A stretch of DNA of 51,283 bases, from the NCBI GenBank assembly GCA_016292215.1, contig JAEFBB010000012.1:1-51283 (forward strand), given 5' to 3'. Shown here in pieces: positions 8,977-17,450 of the stretch. Made by a program: the position numbers and the translations under genes. Within the stretch, counting starts at the first letter, position 1. Each line of letters begins with the position of its first letter. Below the pieces are notes generated by a model. That model worked only from the letters and a program-made list of their open reading frames with translations, was not told where the DNA came from and searched no databases. Origin of the DNA: Saccharofermentans sp. (GTDB taxonomy: Bacteria > Bacillota > Clostridia > Saccharofermentanales > Saccharofermentanaceae).

Positions 8977-9665
8977 GCAAACAGGCTCCAGGGATAACTT
9001 CCGGGCACAGGTGCCTCAAACGTAATGAATTCGCGCTTTACAGGGTGTTCGAAGGACAATTTGTAAGCTTCAAGCGCAATATCTTTTGTCCTGTCGTCCT
9101 TTTTGCCGTACTTTTGGTCGCCTATAAGCGGGAATCCGCTGTGTGCCATCTGGGCTCTGATCTGGTGAGATCTGCCTGTCCCGAGCTTTACTTCGACCAA
9201 AGTAAGACCGTCTTTTGAATCAAGAGCCTTATAGTCCAGGTAAGAAGCCTTATATCCGGGCTTTTCTGTGTCTGATACAGTTACCGTATTCGTGGATTCG
9301 TCCTTGGAAATGTAGTTTTCGAGCCTTCCTGACCCTTCCAGAACGCCGTTTACTACACAGCGGTAGATCTTTTCCACCTTCCTGCTTCTGATCTGTTCTG
9401 AAAGTCTTGATGCGGCTTTGCTCGTGCGCGCGAAAACCATCACTCCGGAAACAGGTCTGTCGAGCCTGTGAACGAGTCCCAGATAGACTTCTCCGGGCTT
9501 TTGGTACTTCTCCTTGATATAAGCTTTGAGGATCGTAAGCATGTCAGGGGCATTGCTGCCGTCGCTCTGGGAGAGAACGCCTGCCGGCTTAATAGCCACG
9601 ATCAGGTGGTTATCTTCAAAAAGGATCTTTACCCCGTGACCGGTATCTGTCACTTTGCCGTCCAT
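8973..9665 (-). CDS. RluA-family pseudouridine synthase without S4 domain
   Basis: A 230-residue RNA pseudouridine synthase. The catalytic aspartate is in HRLDRPVSGVMVFAR. Other family blocks are ILFEDNHLIVAIKPAG and GTGRSHQIRAQMAHSGFPLIGD. No N-terminal S4 domain is present, unlike the RluD homologue at 47041. The target uridine is unknown. The ATG at 9665 is preferred over a TTG at 9683. It overlaps the end of the upstream methyltransferase gene by 16 bp, so the two RNA-modification genes are probably co-expressed. Confidence 0.88.
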   Translation of the reverse strand: MDGKVTDTGHGVKILFEDNHLIVAIKPAGVLSQSDGSNAPDMLTILKAYIKEKYQKPGEVYLGLVHRLDRPVSGVMVFARTSKAASRLSEQIRSRKVEKIYRCVVNGVLEGSGRLENYISKDESTNTVTVSDTEKPGYKASYLDYKALDSKDGLTLVEVKLGTGRSHQIRAQMAHSGFPLIGDQKYGKKDDRTKDIALEAYKLSFEHPVKREFITFEAPVPGSYPWSLFA

Positions 9666-10549
9666 CTTGCCGTCTGTCCGCAAGGAAGCAGCACACCCAT
9701 CTTAGATACAGGGAGCATGAGCTCTTCAGCCTCTACCCTGCCGCCCGGGATGCCGAGTCTTAAGATCTGGCCCGAAGCCTGGGCAGTAATGCCCGTAGCA
9801 TAGGAGCTTGCGATAAAGAAAAGCGGATCGTCAGATATAAGGTTTGCGCAAAGCTTAACCAGGTCATAGAAAGAATCTTCGAGCTTCCAAAGTTCGCCCG
9901 AAGGTCCTCTGCCGTATGAAGGCGGATCCATAATGATTCCGTCGTATTTACGGCCTCTTCTGATCTCCCGCTCAACGAATTTCTTGCAGTCTTCGGCTAT
10001 GAACCTGACATAATTGCCTTCAAGGCCTGACTCTTTGATATTCTCTTTTGCTCTGGCGATCATGCCCTTGGAAGCGTCGACATGAACGACTTCGTCCGCT
10101 CCGTGAGCGCTGCAGGCAAGAGTCTGTGCTCCCGTATAAGCAAAGAGATTAAGGATCTTGATATCCTTCTTTCCTGCCGCCTTCGCCTTTTCGATGAGGC
10201 TGCCGCAGAAATCCCAGTTCGAAGCCTGCTCGGGGAAAAGCCCCGTATGCTTAAAAGCAGTCGGCTCGATAATGAATGTCAGTTTTTTGCCTAAAGAATC
10301 GTAATCTATCTTCCATGTCGAGGGAAAATTCTTAAGTCTCGTCCATTCGCCTCCGCCCTTATCGCTTCTGGTATAAAGGGCATTAGGCTTTTCGAGGTCA
10401 TCCATGGAGATCACTCTGCCGTCTTTGATGACCGGCCAGACAGCCTGAGGATCCGGGCGTCTTAAGGTAACATTGCCCCAACGCTCGTATTTCTCGCCTC
10501 CGCCGCAATAAAGCAGTTCATAATCTTTCCAATTACCGGATACAAACAT
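9650..10549 (-). CDS. Class I SAM-dependent rRNA methyltransferase, RlmI-like
   Basis: A 299-residue Rossmann-fold methyltransferase. SAM-binding motif I is KILNLFAYTGAQTLACSAHG, followed by VDASKGMIARAKEN and the catalytic-loop motif MDPPSYGRGPSGELW. This matches the family of 23S rRNA m5C methyltransferases such as RlmI, but it lacks the N-terminal PUA domain. The exact target is not provable from sequence. The start at 10549 has GAGGA about 9 nt upstream and lies 5 bp after the upstream lipoprotein stop. Confidence 0.85.
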   Translation of the reverse strand: MFVSGNWKDYELLYCGGGEKYERWGNVTLRRPDPQAVWPVIKDGRVISMDDLEKPNALYTRSDKGGGEWTRLKNFPSTWKIDYDSLGKKLTFIIEPTAFKHTGLFPEQASNWDFCGSLIEKAKAAGKKDIKILNLFAYTGAQTLACSAHGADEVVHVDASKGMIARAKENIKESGLEGNYVRFIAEDCKKFVEREIRRGRKYDGIIMDPPSYGRGPSGELWKLEDSFYDLVKLCANLISDDPLFFIASSYATGITAQASGQILRLGIPGGRVEAEELMLPVSKMGVLLPCGQTARWTAK

Positions 10550-10554
10550 TATCG

Positions 10555-11157
10555 TTATTCCTCAACATACAAAGAATCCGTGATCGCTACCGAATCACCT
10601 TCAAAAAACAGTTCGATCGTATAAGATCCGGCATCAAAGGTGCCCCATCCTTCAAGACCTGCGCTGAAATCAGCTTCAGCGGTGATATTGTTGTTAAGGA
10701 CTATCTCCTTTGTAAGGATCAGCTCGCCGTCCTGATAAAGCTTAGCTTCGAATGTCGTGGTAAGAGGTGTGCTGAAGTAAAAGACTCCCTTAATGGCAAA
10801 GGCATTGTCCTTCTCCACATAATTCCCGGTCATGGGATTGTCCTCGGTAGCATCGTACCAGACGGTATAAATGCACACGCTTCTTATATAGTCGATATCG
10901 TAATCTACGGGATCTAATGACTCCGTGCTGTAGGACCCTGTAGGCTGCAGCGTCTCATAAGTCACATCTGTCGGAACGGTCCTGTGCCTGCCGGATCGGC
11001 CGTCGTCATCATCATCAGAAGTGTCATAATCGTCATCAAAGACCACTCTCAGAGCTCTTACAGCATCTGCGCACGAACACAGGCTTACCACAAGCACCAA
11101 TAAAATTGCTGCCGTCAAAAGATCTCTTGCTGTCTTTCGAAGTTTCCGATTCGCCAT
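10555..11157 (-). CDS. Secreted lipoprotein with Ig-like module (cluster member 1)
   Basis: A 200-residue protein with an N-terminal export signal (LLTAAILLVLVVSLCSC), the final Cys being the likely lipidation site. An acidic Asp-rich linker follows (about residues 40-55). The C-terminal half looks like a beta-sandwich: EAKLYQDGELILTKEIVLNN, then GSYTIELFFEGDSVAITDSL. The same module pattern (LYKDGQ...GGKYTIKLLTEDDQEVASES) occurs in the neighbouring lipoprotein at 12665. The function is not recognised. It is last in a row of three lipoprotein genes facing a two-component system. Confidence 0.8.
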   Translation of the reverse strand: MANRKLRKTARDLLTAAILLVLVVSLCSCADAVRALRVVFDDDYDTSDDDDDGRSGRHRTVPTDVTYETLQPTGSYSTESLDPVDYDIDYIRSVCIYTVWYDATEDNPMTGNYVEKDNAFAIKGVFYFSTPLTTTFEAKLYQDGELILTKEIVLNNNITAEADFSAGLEGWGTFDAGSYTIELFFEGDSVAITDSLYVEE

Positions 11158-11203
11158 ATGACCTCTCGAAATATTCAGATCTTTAAGATTATATCAGGGT
11201 TTG

Positions 11204-12565
11204 TCAGCCGATTACATCACTAGTCTCTTTAACCACAAGGCAGGCTGCCTGGAAAACGATATGCTTCTTGGCCGCATCAGCGTATACGACAAGCCCGTAA
11301 TAACCCGGCTTAAGCTCTTCCGGAGTGAAATCGAGATCGTAGCATGCCTGGTCGTCGTAAAGCGACGGCCTGCAGGAAGACTCGAACACCGGCTCGCCAT
11401 CTTTAATGTCCTTAAAGCTTGATTTCTCGGAGAAATAATACTCGTAATAAAGCTCAGTATCATTGTCGCTGCTGACTGCCAGTGAAAATCCCAAAGTCTT
11501 GGTATTTGAAGCAAATGCGCTCTTACCTACTGATGTTCCGTCATAATCCCACCATCCGGACATGAAGACATAGGAAGTTGCCATGAGGTCATTGTCCTTG
11601 AACTCATATACGAGATTAGCAAGATAGTAATCATTCTTAAGATCCTTGAAAACGATCTCCTCGTCTTCAATCTCCTCATTCTCCACCTTGCAGTCAAGCT
11701 TAACGATCTCGTTATAGTGCTCGTCGAAAACCATGAATGTGTAGGTGCCGTCTGTAAGGAACCCTTCTTCATTAAGGTCAATGTCGCTTGATTGTTCAGC
11801 TGAATAATCCAGCCTTACGCTGTGATCTTCAAGACTTATAACATCAGATGTAAATAAGACTTCATCACCCTTAAGGACTGAATAAGTAACACCCGGAATG
11901 AACCTGTAATCATAAAGAGCAGGATCAAAATTCAGCCTTACGCCGATCGTATCAGTATTCGTATAGACGCCTTTAGGCGCGAGGACAAAGCTTCCGTCGG
12001 TATAGTAATCTGCCAGGATCCCGGGCATTATGTTATTTTCTTCCTTTGTGTATGAATAAACCGAATTGATCGTCGCCATGGCATTTGTGATCTTCGGATC
12101 TTCACCGCTGACGTCAACTTCGATCAAGTCAGTGAAAATACGCTCAGATGCCTCTGACACAGCAAGTGAAAAATCCTGTACGGTAGCTGCTGTCTGAGCC
12201 TCTTCCGAATAGAAATCACACTGTTTCCAGCTTACACTTACAGTTACCATATTAAGTTCTTTATCATAGAGCGAGTAATCGACATTATAGCTTGTGGAAT
12301 CCTTGATCAATCCGAGATAAGCTTCCTGTTCGGGATTCAGATCTGAAGGATGAATCAGCTCTTTAAGCGTATCTTCGGAAATCTCAGGGTCATTAATATA
12401 ATTCATCAGCAAGCCGGTATCACCGAGCAATACCGCTTCGCAAAACGTCGTACCGACAGCCTCTGCAGCCTTCCTGTACTTCTCGGAATTATTGCATCCG
12501 AACAAAGATAAGGCCAAAACAGCTATCAGCAAAGACGAGATCAGTCTTTTAGTAATTCCGGTCAT
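11204..12565 (-). CDS. Large secreted lipoprotein (cluster member 2)
   Basis: A 453-residue lipoprotein. The signal ends in a clear lipobox, LALSLFGC. Residues 25-150 are helical with a DUF4878-like look (KYRKAAEAVGTTFCEAVLLG). The middle is Ig-like (VTYSVLKGDEVLFTSDV...GTYTFMVFDEHYNEIVKLD). The C-terminal domain (PVFESSCRPSLYDDQACYDLDF...GYYGLVVY) matches that of the 12665 gene, so the two are paralogues. The ATG at 12565 is preferred to a GTG one codon earlier because AAGGA lies 6-7 nt before it. The ligand is unknown. Confidence 0.82.
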   Translation of the reverse strand: MTGITKRLISSLLIAVLALSLFGCNNSEKYRKAAEAVGTTFCEAVLLGDTGLLMNYINDPEISEDTLKELIHPSDLNPEQEAYLGLIKDSTSYNVDYSLYDKELNMVTVSVSWKQCDFYSEEAQTAATVQDFSLAVSEASERIFTDLIEVDVSGEDPKITNAMATINSVYSYTKEENNIMPGILADYYTDGSFVLAPKGVYTNTDTIGVRLNFDPALYDYRFIPGVTYSVLKGDEVLFTSDVISLEDHSVRLDYSAEQSSDIDLNEEGFLTDGTYTFMVFDEHYNEIVKLDCKVENEEIEDEEIVFKDLKNDYYLANLVYEFKDNDLMATSYVFMSGWWDYDGTSVGKSAFASNTKTLGFSLAVSSDNDTELYYEYYFSEKSSFKDIKDGEPVFESSCRPSLYDDQACYDLDFTPEELKPGYYGLVVYADAAKKHIVFQAACLVVKETSDVIG

Positions 12566-12590
12566 CACAATTCCTTTTCCTGACAGTTAA

Positions 12591-12613
12591 GTGGCGCCCT
12601 TTGAAGGCGCCAC
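12591..12613 (-). terminator. GC-rich hairpin between lipoprotein genes
   Basis: GTGGCGCC and GGCGCCAC form a perfect 8-bp stem with a 7-nt loop, in the 99-bp gap after the 12665 gene. There is no good U-run after it on the minus strand, so it could be an attenuator or a processing/stabilising hairpin rather than a full terminator. Confidence 0.5.
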
Positions 12614-12664
12614 GCTATTCCGACTTATTATACCAAAAGAGATATAAATCAATTAGGCAGAATC

Positions 12665-14017
12665 TTAAGAAACTTCACAGCAGGCGTACATCAGTAATGC
12701 CCCGGTCGTTGCATCTGATATAAGAAGCACATAGAAACCTGATTTAGCCTGACCGTTTACATAATAATCCAGGTCATAGAAATAACCGTTATCATACTTG
12801 GTCGGAGTTATGGATCTCTCAAATACCGGATTCTGGAGAGCGTCAAGAATGGCAGATTCATCATCTGAAGTGCAGTAAGCATACAGATAATCTACCTGTC
12901 TTGTGCATGCCGAAGACACCTCGATCGAGAAAGCGATCGTAATGACATCCGATGTGTAAGTGATCTCACTGGTCATCTTGTCATCATAGTCAAACCATTC
13001 AAGATCTAATACTTCATTTCTGAACGAAGCATCAAGGAAGTAGAAATATACGCCTTCACCCTCGAAAAGATCTGAGCCGCCGCCACCCGGAGCAGGTGTC
13101 GTAGCAACAACAGTCTCCTGGACAGAAACAGACTCTGAAGCAACTTCCTGGTCATCTTCTGTAAGGAGCTTGATCGTATATTTGCCGCCCTCAAAGATCT
13201 CCCTGCTTCCGGAATAGTAATCCGTTGCAATAGTCTTAAACGTATAGAGCGTTGATGTACCGAAAACGAATTCATCTCCGAGGTTTAATTTCTGTCCGTC
13301 TTTATATAACTCCGTGTGAAGCATAATATTGCGGTCCGCATAATCATGTACTGCGGAATCGAAATAGAAATCATACTGGATAAACGGAGTGTTGTAATAC
13401 TGGCCGCTATAAGTCAACGCAAAACCGCTCTTGCCCTGGTCTATGAAGCCTGCGATCATTTCAGGCGACATGGCGATCCTGATGTCCGCTTTCCTATAGG
13501 CATAAAAGTTCATAAACTTCTTGCTGCCGACGTTATTTGCTACCCAATCCTTCCCGTCTTTTACAAATTCGGCTGTAAACTTAACATCCTTGGTATCAGC
13601 CTTCTTTATAGCTTTGACAAGGGCTCCGATATCCGAATAGTCATCCTTAAGGACGGCATTATAATCAGCCATCGTAAATATGATATCTACCGTAGCTTTA
13701 TCCTTTTTGATGTTGCAGGAATCGGCATCTACAGTGTATTCCATAGTCGCCTCAACAGCTTCATAAAACTCCCGGGCATCAGCATTAGCCGAATCCGTAT
13801 CAAGGAGCTCGGTCAGACTATCTGCCTCATCGCTGCCGTATTCGAGAGAGGAATTGTCTATAAGCTCCTGGTCATTAGCAAGCACCATGAAAGCAGCAAG
13901 CTGCTCAGCCTTGGCTATAAGTATCTTATTTCCTCCGAGATTACATCCCGAAAGGCCGGCTAAAACCGACATGACCAGCACTGCTGAAGTGATTTTCTTA
14001 AATGAATTGGTCTTCAT
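12665..14017 (-). CDS. Large secreted lipoprotein (cluster member 3)
   Basis: A 450-residue lipoprotein with a signal and lipobox (MSVLAGLSGC). Its layout parallels the 11204 protein: an N-terminal helical domain, a middle Ig-like module (LHTELYKDGQKLNLGDEF), a short Pro/Gly linker (TTPAPGGGG), and a C-terminal domain with NPVFERSITPTKYDNGYFYD. The start at 14017 is chosen because GGAGG lies about 8 nt upstream; a longer frame begins at 14068. It is first in the lipoprotein run and divergent from the response regulator. No enzymatic motif is seen. Confidence 0.82.
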   Translation of the reverse strand: MKTNSFKKITSAVLVMSVLAGLSGCNLGGNKILIAKAEQLAAFMVLANDQELIDNSSLEYGSDEADSLTELLDTDSANADAREFYEAVEATMEYTVDADSCNIKKDKATVDIIFTMADYNAVLKDDYSDIGALVKAIKKADTKDVKFTAEFVKDGKDWVANNVGSKKFMNFYAYRKADIRIAMSPEMIAGFIDQGKSGFALTYSGQYYNTPFIQYDFYFDSAVHDYADRNIMLHTELYKDGQKLNLGDEFVFGTSTLYTFKTIATDYYSGSREIFEGGKYTIKLLTEDDQEVASESVSVQETVVATTPAPGGGGSDLFEGEGVYFYFLDASFRNEVLDLEWFDYDDKMTSEITYTSDVITIAFSIEVSSACTRQVDYLYAYCTSDDESAILDALQNPVFERSITPTKYDNGYFYDLDYYVNGQAKSGFYVLLISDATTGALLMYACCEVS

Positions 14018-14110
14018 AATCATGCCCTCCATTATCCTTAGGGTTGATTCTATATTCTTTTTTGACAAAAAACAAATATTTAATAATTATTTTTGATTTT
14101 CCAAATTGAT

Positions 14111-14139
14111 TTCACATTTATCTTAAAGAATAATATAAT
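14111..14139 (+). promoter_or_regulatory. Promoter of the two-component operon
   Basis: TTCACA (14111-14116), a 17-bp spacer, then TATAAT (14134-14139). Transcription would begin near 14146, giving a leader of about 28 nt before the response regulator ATG. It lies in an AT-rich divergent region of about 155 bp shared with the lipoprotein genes. Confidence 0.7.
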
Positions 14140-14173
14140 ATTCAATATAATTCGGGGTTTTCGGGGGTCAAAA

Positions 14174-14860
14174 ATGTCTGTATCACCTAATATTCTTATC
14201 TGCGATGATGATCCGGTCGTACACGAATCATTAAGCTTATATCTTGATAACGACAACTTTTCTCACGCTGATGCATATGACGGCAAGGAATCTTTGGAGA
14301 TGGCTCATGCTACAAAGCCTGACCTTATCCTTCTCGATGTCATGATGCCCGAGATGAGCGGCCTCGACGTATGCCGTGAGATCAGAAAGACCATGGCTAC
14401 TCCTATCATCATGCTCACGGCAAAAGGTGAAGAGATCGACAAGATCGTAGGCCTTGAGTTAGGTGCCGACGACTATATCGTTAAGCCTTTCTCTCCCCGC
14501 GAGGTTATCGCAAGAGTTAAGGCCGTTCTCCGCCGTTTCGGCGATACTCCCAAGCAGTCTTCAGTCCTTTCTTTCGACGGACTAGAGATCAATCTCAACA
14601 ACTATTCAGTTAAGTCCAACGGTGAAGGCGTTCCCTGCACACCTAAGGAAGTTGAGATCCTCTATCTTCTAGCTTCTCATCCCGGACAGGTATTCGGACG
14701 TGAGCAGATCCTTGAATCCGTATGGGGCGTAGATTTTAACGGCGACTCCAGAACAGTTGATACGCACATCAAGAGGATCAGACAGAAGATCGCTTACGAT
14801 AATGCCCCCTGGTCCATTCAGACCATTTACGGTATCGGTTACAAATTCGAGGTCTCATAA
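14174..14860 (+). CDS. OmpR/PhoB-family response regulator
   Basis: A 228-residue two-component regulator. The receiver domain (1-120) has the acidic pocket (CDDDPVVHES), phospho-acceptor D55 (LLDVMMPEMSG), Thr in MLTAKGEE and Lys in DYIVKPFSP. The C-terminal winged helix ends ESVWGVDFNGDSRTVDTHIKR...IQTIYGIGYKFE. The start at 14174 is preferred over an upstream in-frame ATG at 14093 because the extra 27 residues are low-complexity and upstream of the promoter. The kinase gene follows directly (TAAATG). Confidence 0.93.
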   Translation: MSVSPNILICDDDPVVHESLSLYLDNDNFSHADAYDGKESLEMAHATKPDLILLDVMMPEMSGLDVCREIRKTMATPIIMLTAKGEEIDKIVGLELGADDYIVKPFSPREVIARVKAVLRRFGDTPKQSSVLSFDGLEINLNNYSVKSNGEGVPCTPKEVEILYLLASHPGQVFGREQILESVWGVDFNGDSRTVDTHIKRIRQKIAYDNAPWSIQTIYGIGYKFEVS

Positions 14861-16672
14861 ATGTTTCAAAGCACGCTTCTGAAGCGAACAATGATGCTTG
14901 TCGTAGTCTCACTCCTGGCTTCGGCATTGATTGCTACGATCGCATTTATCGTCGCAGGAAGCAGCGCTACCCTGACCAGCGAAGTCGATAACGCACTTGC
15001 CCAGGACGCAAAGTACAAGAAGATCCTTACAGCAAATCCTGATTATTTCGAGGATGTTGATTTCAGACTTTTCTTCTTTAATACCACTTATGTATCAGGA
15101 CATGACTATTATCTGATAAGCCATAACGGCAACATCTTAAATTCCACCGGTCTTGAAAACAGAAATCTCAGCATCAGGGACATAACAACTCTCTACCCGA
15201 TATTGAATGATCTTCCATACGATGAATTCGACGGCATGGAATACGCCATCATTGACCCTATCTCTTATGATCTCGATGAGATGGTGATCGTCACCCGCAC
15301 CAATATAGTCTTGAACGGGAATGATTACTATCTGTATTCCTTCTCTTATCTGAATGCCAATAACGATCTTATCGTTAAATACCTTAACATCCTGCTCCTT
15401 TCCACTCTTATGGCAGCAGCCGCAATGCTCGTTCCTGCTTATGCATTCGTAAGCCGCATGGTACTTCCTTTGCAGGAGATCAACGAAGTCGCGATGGAAT
15501 ACGGTAAAGGCAACTTCAGCATCAGAGCCGATGAATCCCATAAGGGTGAGATCGGTGAGCTCGGCCAGTCATTCAACTTCCTCGCCGACAGACTCTCCAA
15601 ATCCATCAGCGACCTTACCGCAGAGCGTAACCAGCTGCAGGATATCTTCGATGTTATTTCAGACGGTATCGTCGTTGTTGACGCAAAAGCGGTACCTGTA
15701 ACCACGAATAAAGCTATTCACAGTCTTTTCGAGCGTGCTGAAAAGAACAACATGTTCACCGAAAGACTCCAGCTTATCCCGTTCGACGATGTCTGGAAAG
15801 ACTTCGAAGAGTGCATCGCCACAGGCGAGACAAAGACCAGAAGGATCGACAACCGCGACTACGCATATCAGTCAACGATCATACCGAAGTTCGATTCTAC
15901 CGATAACAATACGATCATCGGTGCTACGGGCTTCTTCCGTGATATTTTCGAAGAGCAGAAAAACGAGCGTTTCCGTCAGGATTACGTTGCCAACATCTCT
16001 CACGAGCTCAGGACTCCTCTCCAGACCTTAAGAGGTCTCATCGAGCCGCTCTCTGACGGCATGGTCAAGAAAGAGGAAGACCGTCAGCGTTACTACCAGA
16101 TCATCCTGAACGAGACAATGAGATTGTCCCGTCTTATCGACGACATGTTAGAGCTGTCCAAGCTCCAGTCCAGAACGCTTGCGTTCAAGACGTTCCCGTT
16201 CAACCTCAATAACCTCATCTCCAATATTGAGATCAGATTCAAGCCCATCATGAAGGAAGCGGGCATCAAGTTCTCCGTCCAGAACAACTACGGCGAACTT
16301 CCTACCGTAGTCGGTAACCCTGACCGCGTTGAGCAGGTACTTGTCATCCTTCTTGATAACGCGAAGAAATATACTCCTTCCGGCAAGACGATCACGATCT
16401 CCACAGACTATATCGAAGCAGAGAAAAAGGTCTATGTATCCGTTGCAGATACCGGACTCGGAATCCACGAATACGATATCGGTCATATCTTCGACAGATT
16501 CTTTAAGGCAGACCGTGCGCGCGGTAAGAAGGGATCAGGATTGGGCCTCTCCATCGCGAAAGAGCTCCTGTCTTACATGGGTGAGACCATAACCGTTAAC
16601 AGTAAGTATGAGGAAGGTTCTACCTTCACATTCACTCTGACCAAGGCCGAGGTTCCGGATGTCTGGGACTGA
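14861..16672 (+). CDS. Sensor histidine kinase (HAMP-PAS-HisKA-HATPase)
   Basis: A 603-residue membrane kinase. TM1 is about residues 12-34 and TM2 about 172-198, enclosing an extracellular sensor of about 140 residues. A HAMP linker and PAS domain follow. The phospho-acceptor is H381 in NISHELRTPLQTLRGL. ATP-binding boxes are NAKKYTPSG, DTGLGIHEYD and GSGLGLSIAKELL. This architecture matches PhoR/WalK-type kinases. The start immediately follows the regulator stop, with GAGG 8 nt upstream. The divergent lipoprotein cluster is a candidate target or signal partner; this is inference. Confidence 0.93.
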   Translation: MFQSTLLKRTMMLVVVSLLASALIATIAFIVAGSSATLTSEVDNALAQDAKYKKILTANPDYFEDVDFRLFFFNTTYVSGHDYYLISHNGNILNSTGLENRNLSIRDITTLYPILNDLPYDEFDGMEYAIIDPISYDLDEMVIVTRTNIVLNGNDYYLYSFSYLNANNDLIVKYLNILLLSTLMAAAAMLVPAYAFVSRMVLPLQEINEVAMEYGKGNFSIRADESHKGEIGELGQSFNFLADRLSKSISDLTAERNQLQDIFDVISDGIVVVDAKAVPVTTNKAIHSLFERAEKNNMFTERLQLIPFDDVWKDFEECIATGETKTRRIDNRDYAYQSTIIPKFDSTDNNTIIGATGFFRDIFEEQKNERFRQDYVANISHELRTPLQTLRGLIEPLSDGMVKKEEDRQRYYQIILNETMRLSRLIDDMLELSKLQSRTLAFKTFPFNLNNLISNIEIRFKPIMKEAGIKFSVQNNYGELPTVVGNPDRVEQVLVILLDNAKKYTPSGKTITISTDYIEAEKKVYVSVADTGLGIHEYDIGHIFDRFFKADRARGKKGSGLGLSIAKELLSYMGETITVNSKYEEGSTFTFTLTKAEVPDVWD

Positions 16673-17372
16673 TTCCGAAGGTATAAGACTCAACAAATAT
16701 ATCGCCTCATCAGGTCTTTGCTCAAGGCGCGAAGCCGATGCTCTCATCGAATCAGGTAAAGTGACAATAAACGGTAAAGCCGCAGTCCAGGGCACAAAAG
16801 TAATGGACGGCGATATCGTGGAAGTGTCAGGTAAAAAGATCACTCCCGATGATTCCATGGTCTATATTGCTTTCAATAAGCCCCTCGGAGTCACATGCAC
16901 CACAGATCAGAGAGATCCTTCTAACATTATCGATTATATCGGTTACAGCGAGCGCATCTTCCCTGTCGGCCGTCTTGATAAGAATTCATCCGGTCTAATC
17001 CTTCTTACCAACGATGGTTCGATAGTAAATAAGCTCCTCAGAGCAGAAAACGGTCACGAGAAAGAATACATCGTAACCGTTAACCGCCCTTACGATAAAA
17101 ACTTCTTAAAATCAATGGAATCAGGCGTTCCGGTGCTCGGGCAGCTGACGCTTCCCTGCCGGCTCAAACCCGTCAATGACAAGACATTCAAGATAATCCT
17201 GCGACAGGGCTTAAACCGCCAGATCAGACGCATGTGCGAGTACTTAGGATATAAAGTCACAAGACTTAAGCGCATCAGATTTATGAATATCCATCTTGGA
17301 GATCTTGAGTCCGGAAAATGGCGTTATCTGACTTCTGAAGAAAAGAAAGAACTGCTTCAATCGATTTCATGA
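16659..17372 (+). CDS. rluF: 23S rRNA pseudouridine synthase RluF-like
   Basis: A 237-residue RsuA/RluF-family enzyme. The N-terminal S4 domain is RLNKYIASSGLCSRREADAL. The catalytic aspartate is in PVGRLDKNSSGLILLTNDG. The pattern LLRAENGHEKEYIVTV plus GLNRQIRRMCEYLGYKVTRL closely follows E. coli RluF, which modifies U2604 of 23S rRNA. The start overlaps the kinase end by 14 bp, with GAGG 6 nt upstream. Linkage to a sensory operon is unusual but may be only positional. Confidence 0.88.
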   Translation: MSGTDSEGIRLNKYIASSGLCSRREADALIESGKVTINGKAAVQGTKVMDGDIVEVSGKKITPDDSMVYIAFNKPLGVTCTTDQRDPSNIIDYIGYSERIFPVGRLDKNSSGLILLTNDGSIVNKLLRAENGHEKEYIVTVNRPYDKNFLKSMESGVPVLGQLTLPCRLKPVNDKTFKIILRQGLNRQIRRMCEYLGYKVTRLKRIRFMNIHLGDLESGKWRYLTSEEKKELLQSIS

Positions 17373-17396
17373 TCTGCTTTAGATCTATCATCAAAA

Positions 17397-17423
17397 AAGG
17401 CTGTCTCACCAGGAGACAGCCTT
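17397..17423. terminator. Bidirectional Rho-independent terminator
   Basis: AAGGCTGTCTC pairs with GAGACAGCCTT (11 bp, 5-nt loop). It is flanked by an A-run on the left and a T-rich run on the right, so it can end both the rluF operon on plus and the clpX-valS operon on minus. Confidence 0.9.
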
Positions 17424-17450
17424 TATTAATTCTTGCTATATAAGGAAAGC

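Noticed and set aside
9650..9683. Frameshift between methyltransferase and pseudouridine synthase
   Set aside because: Both proteins are complete with proper ends; this is a normal operon overlap.
14093..14173. Upstream start of the response regulator
   Set aside because: The extra 27 residues are AT-driven low complexity and would begin before the predicted promoter.
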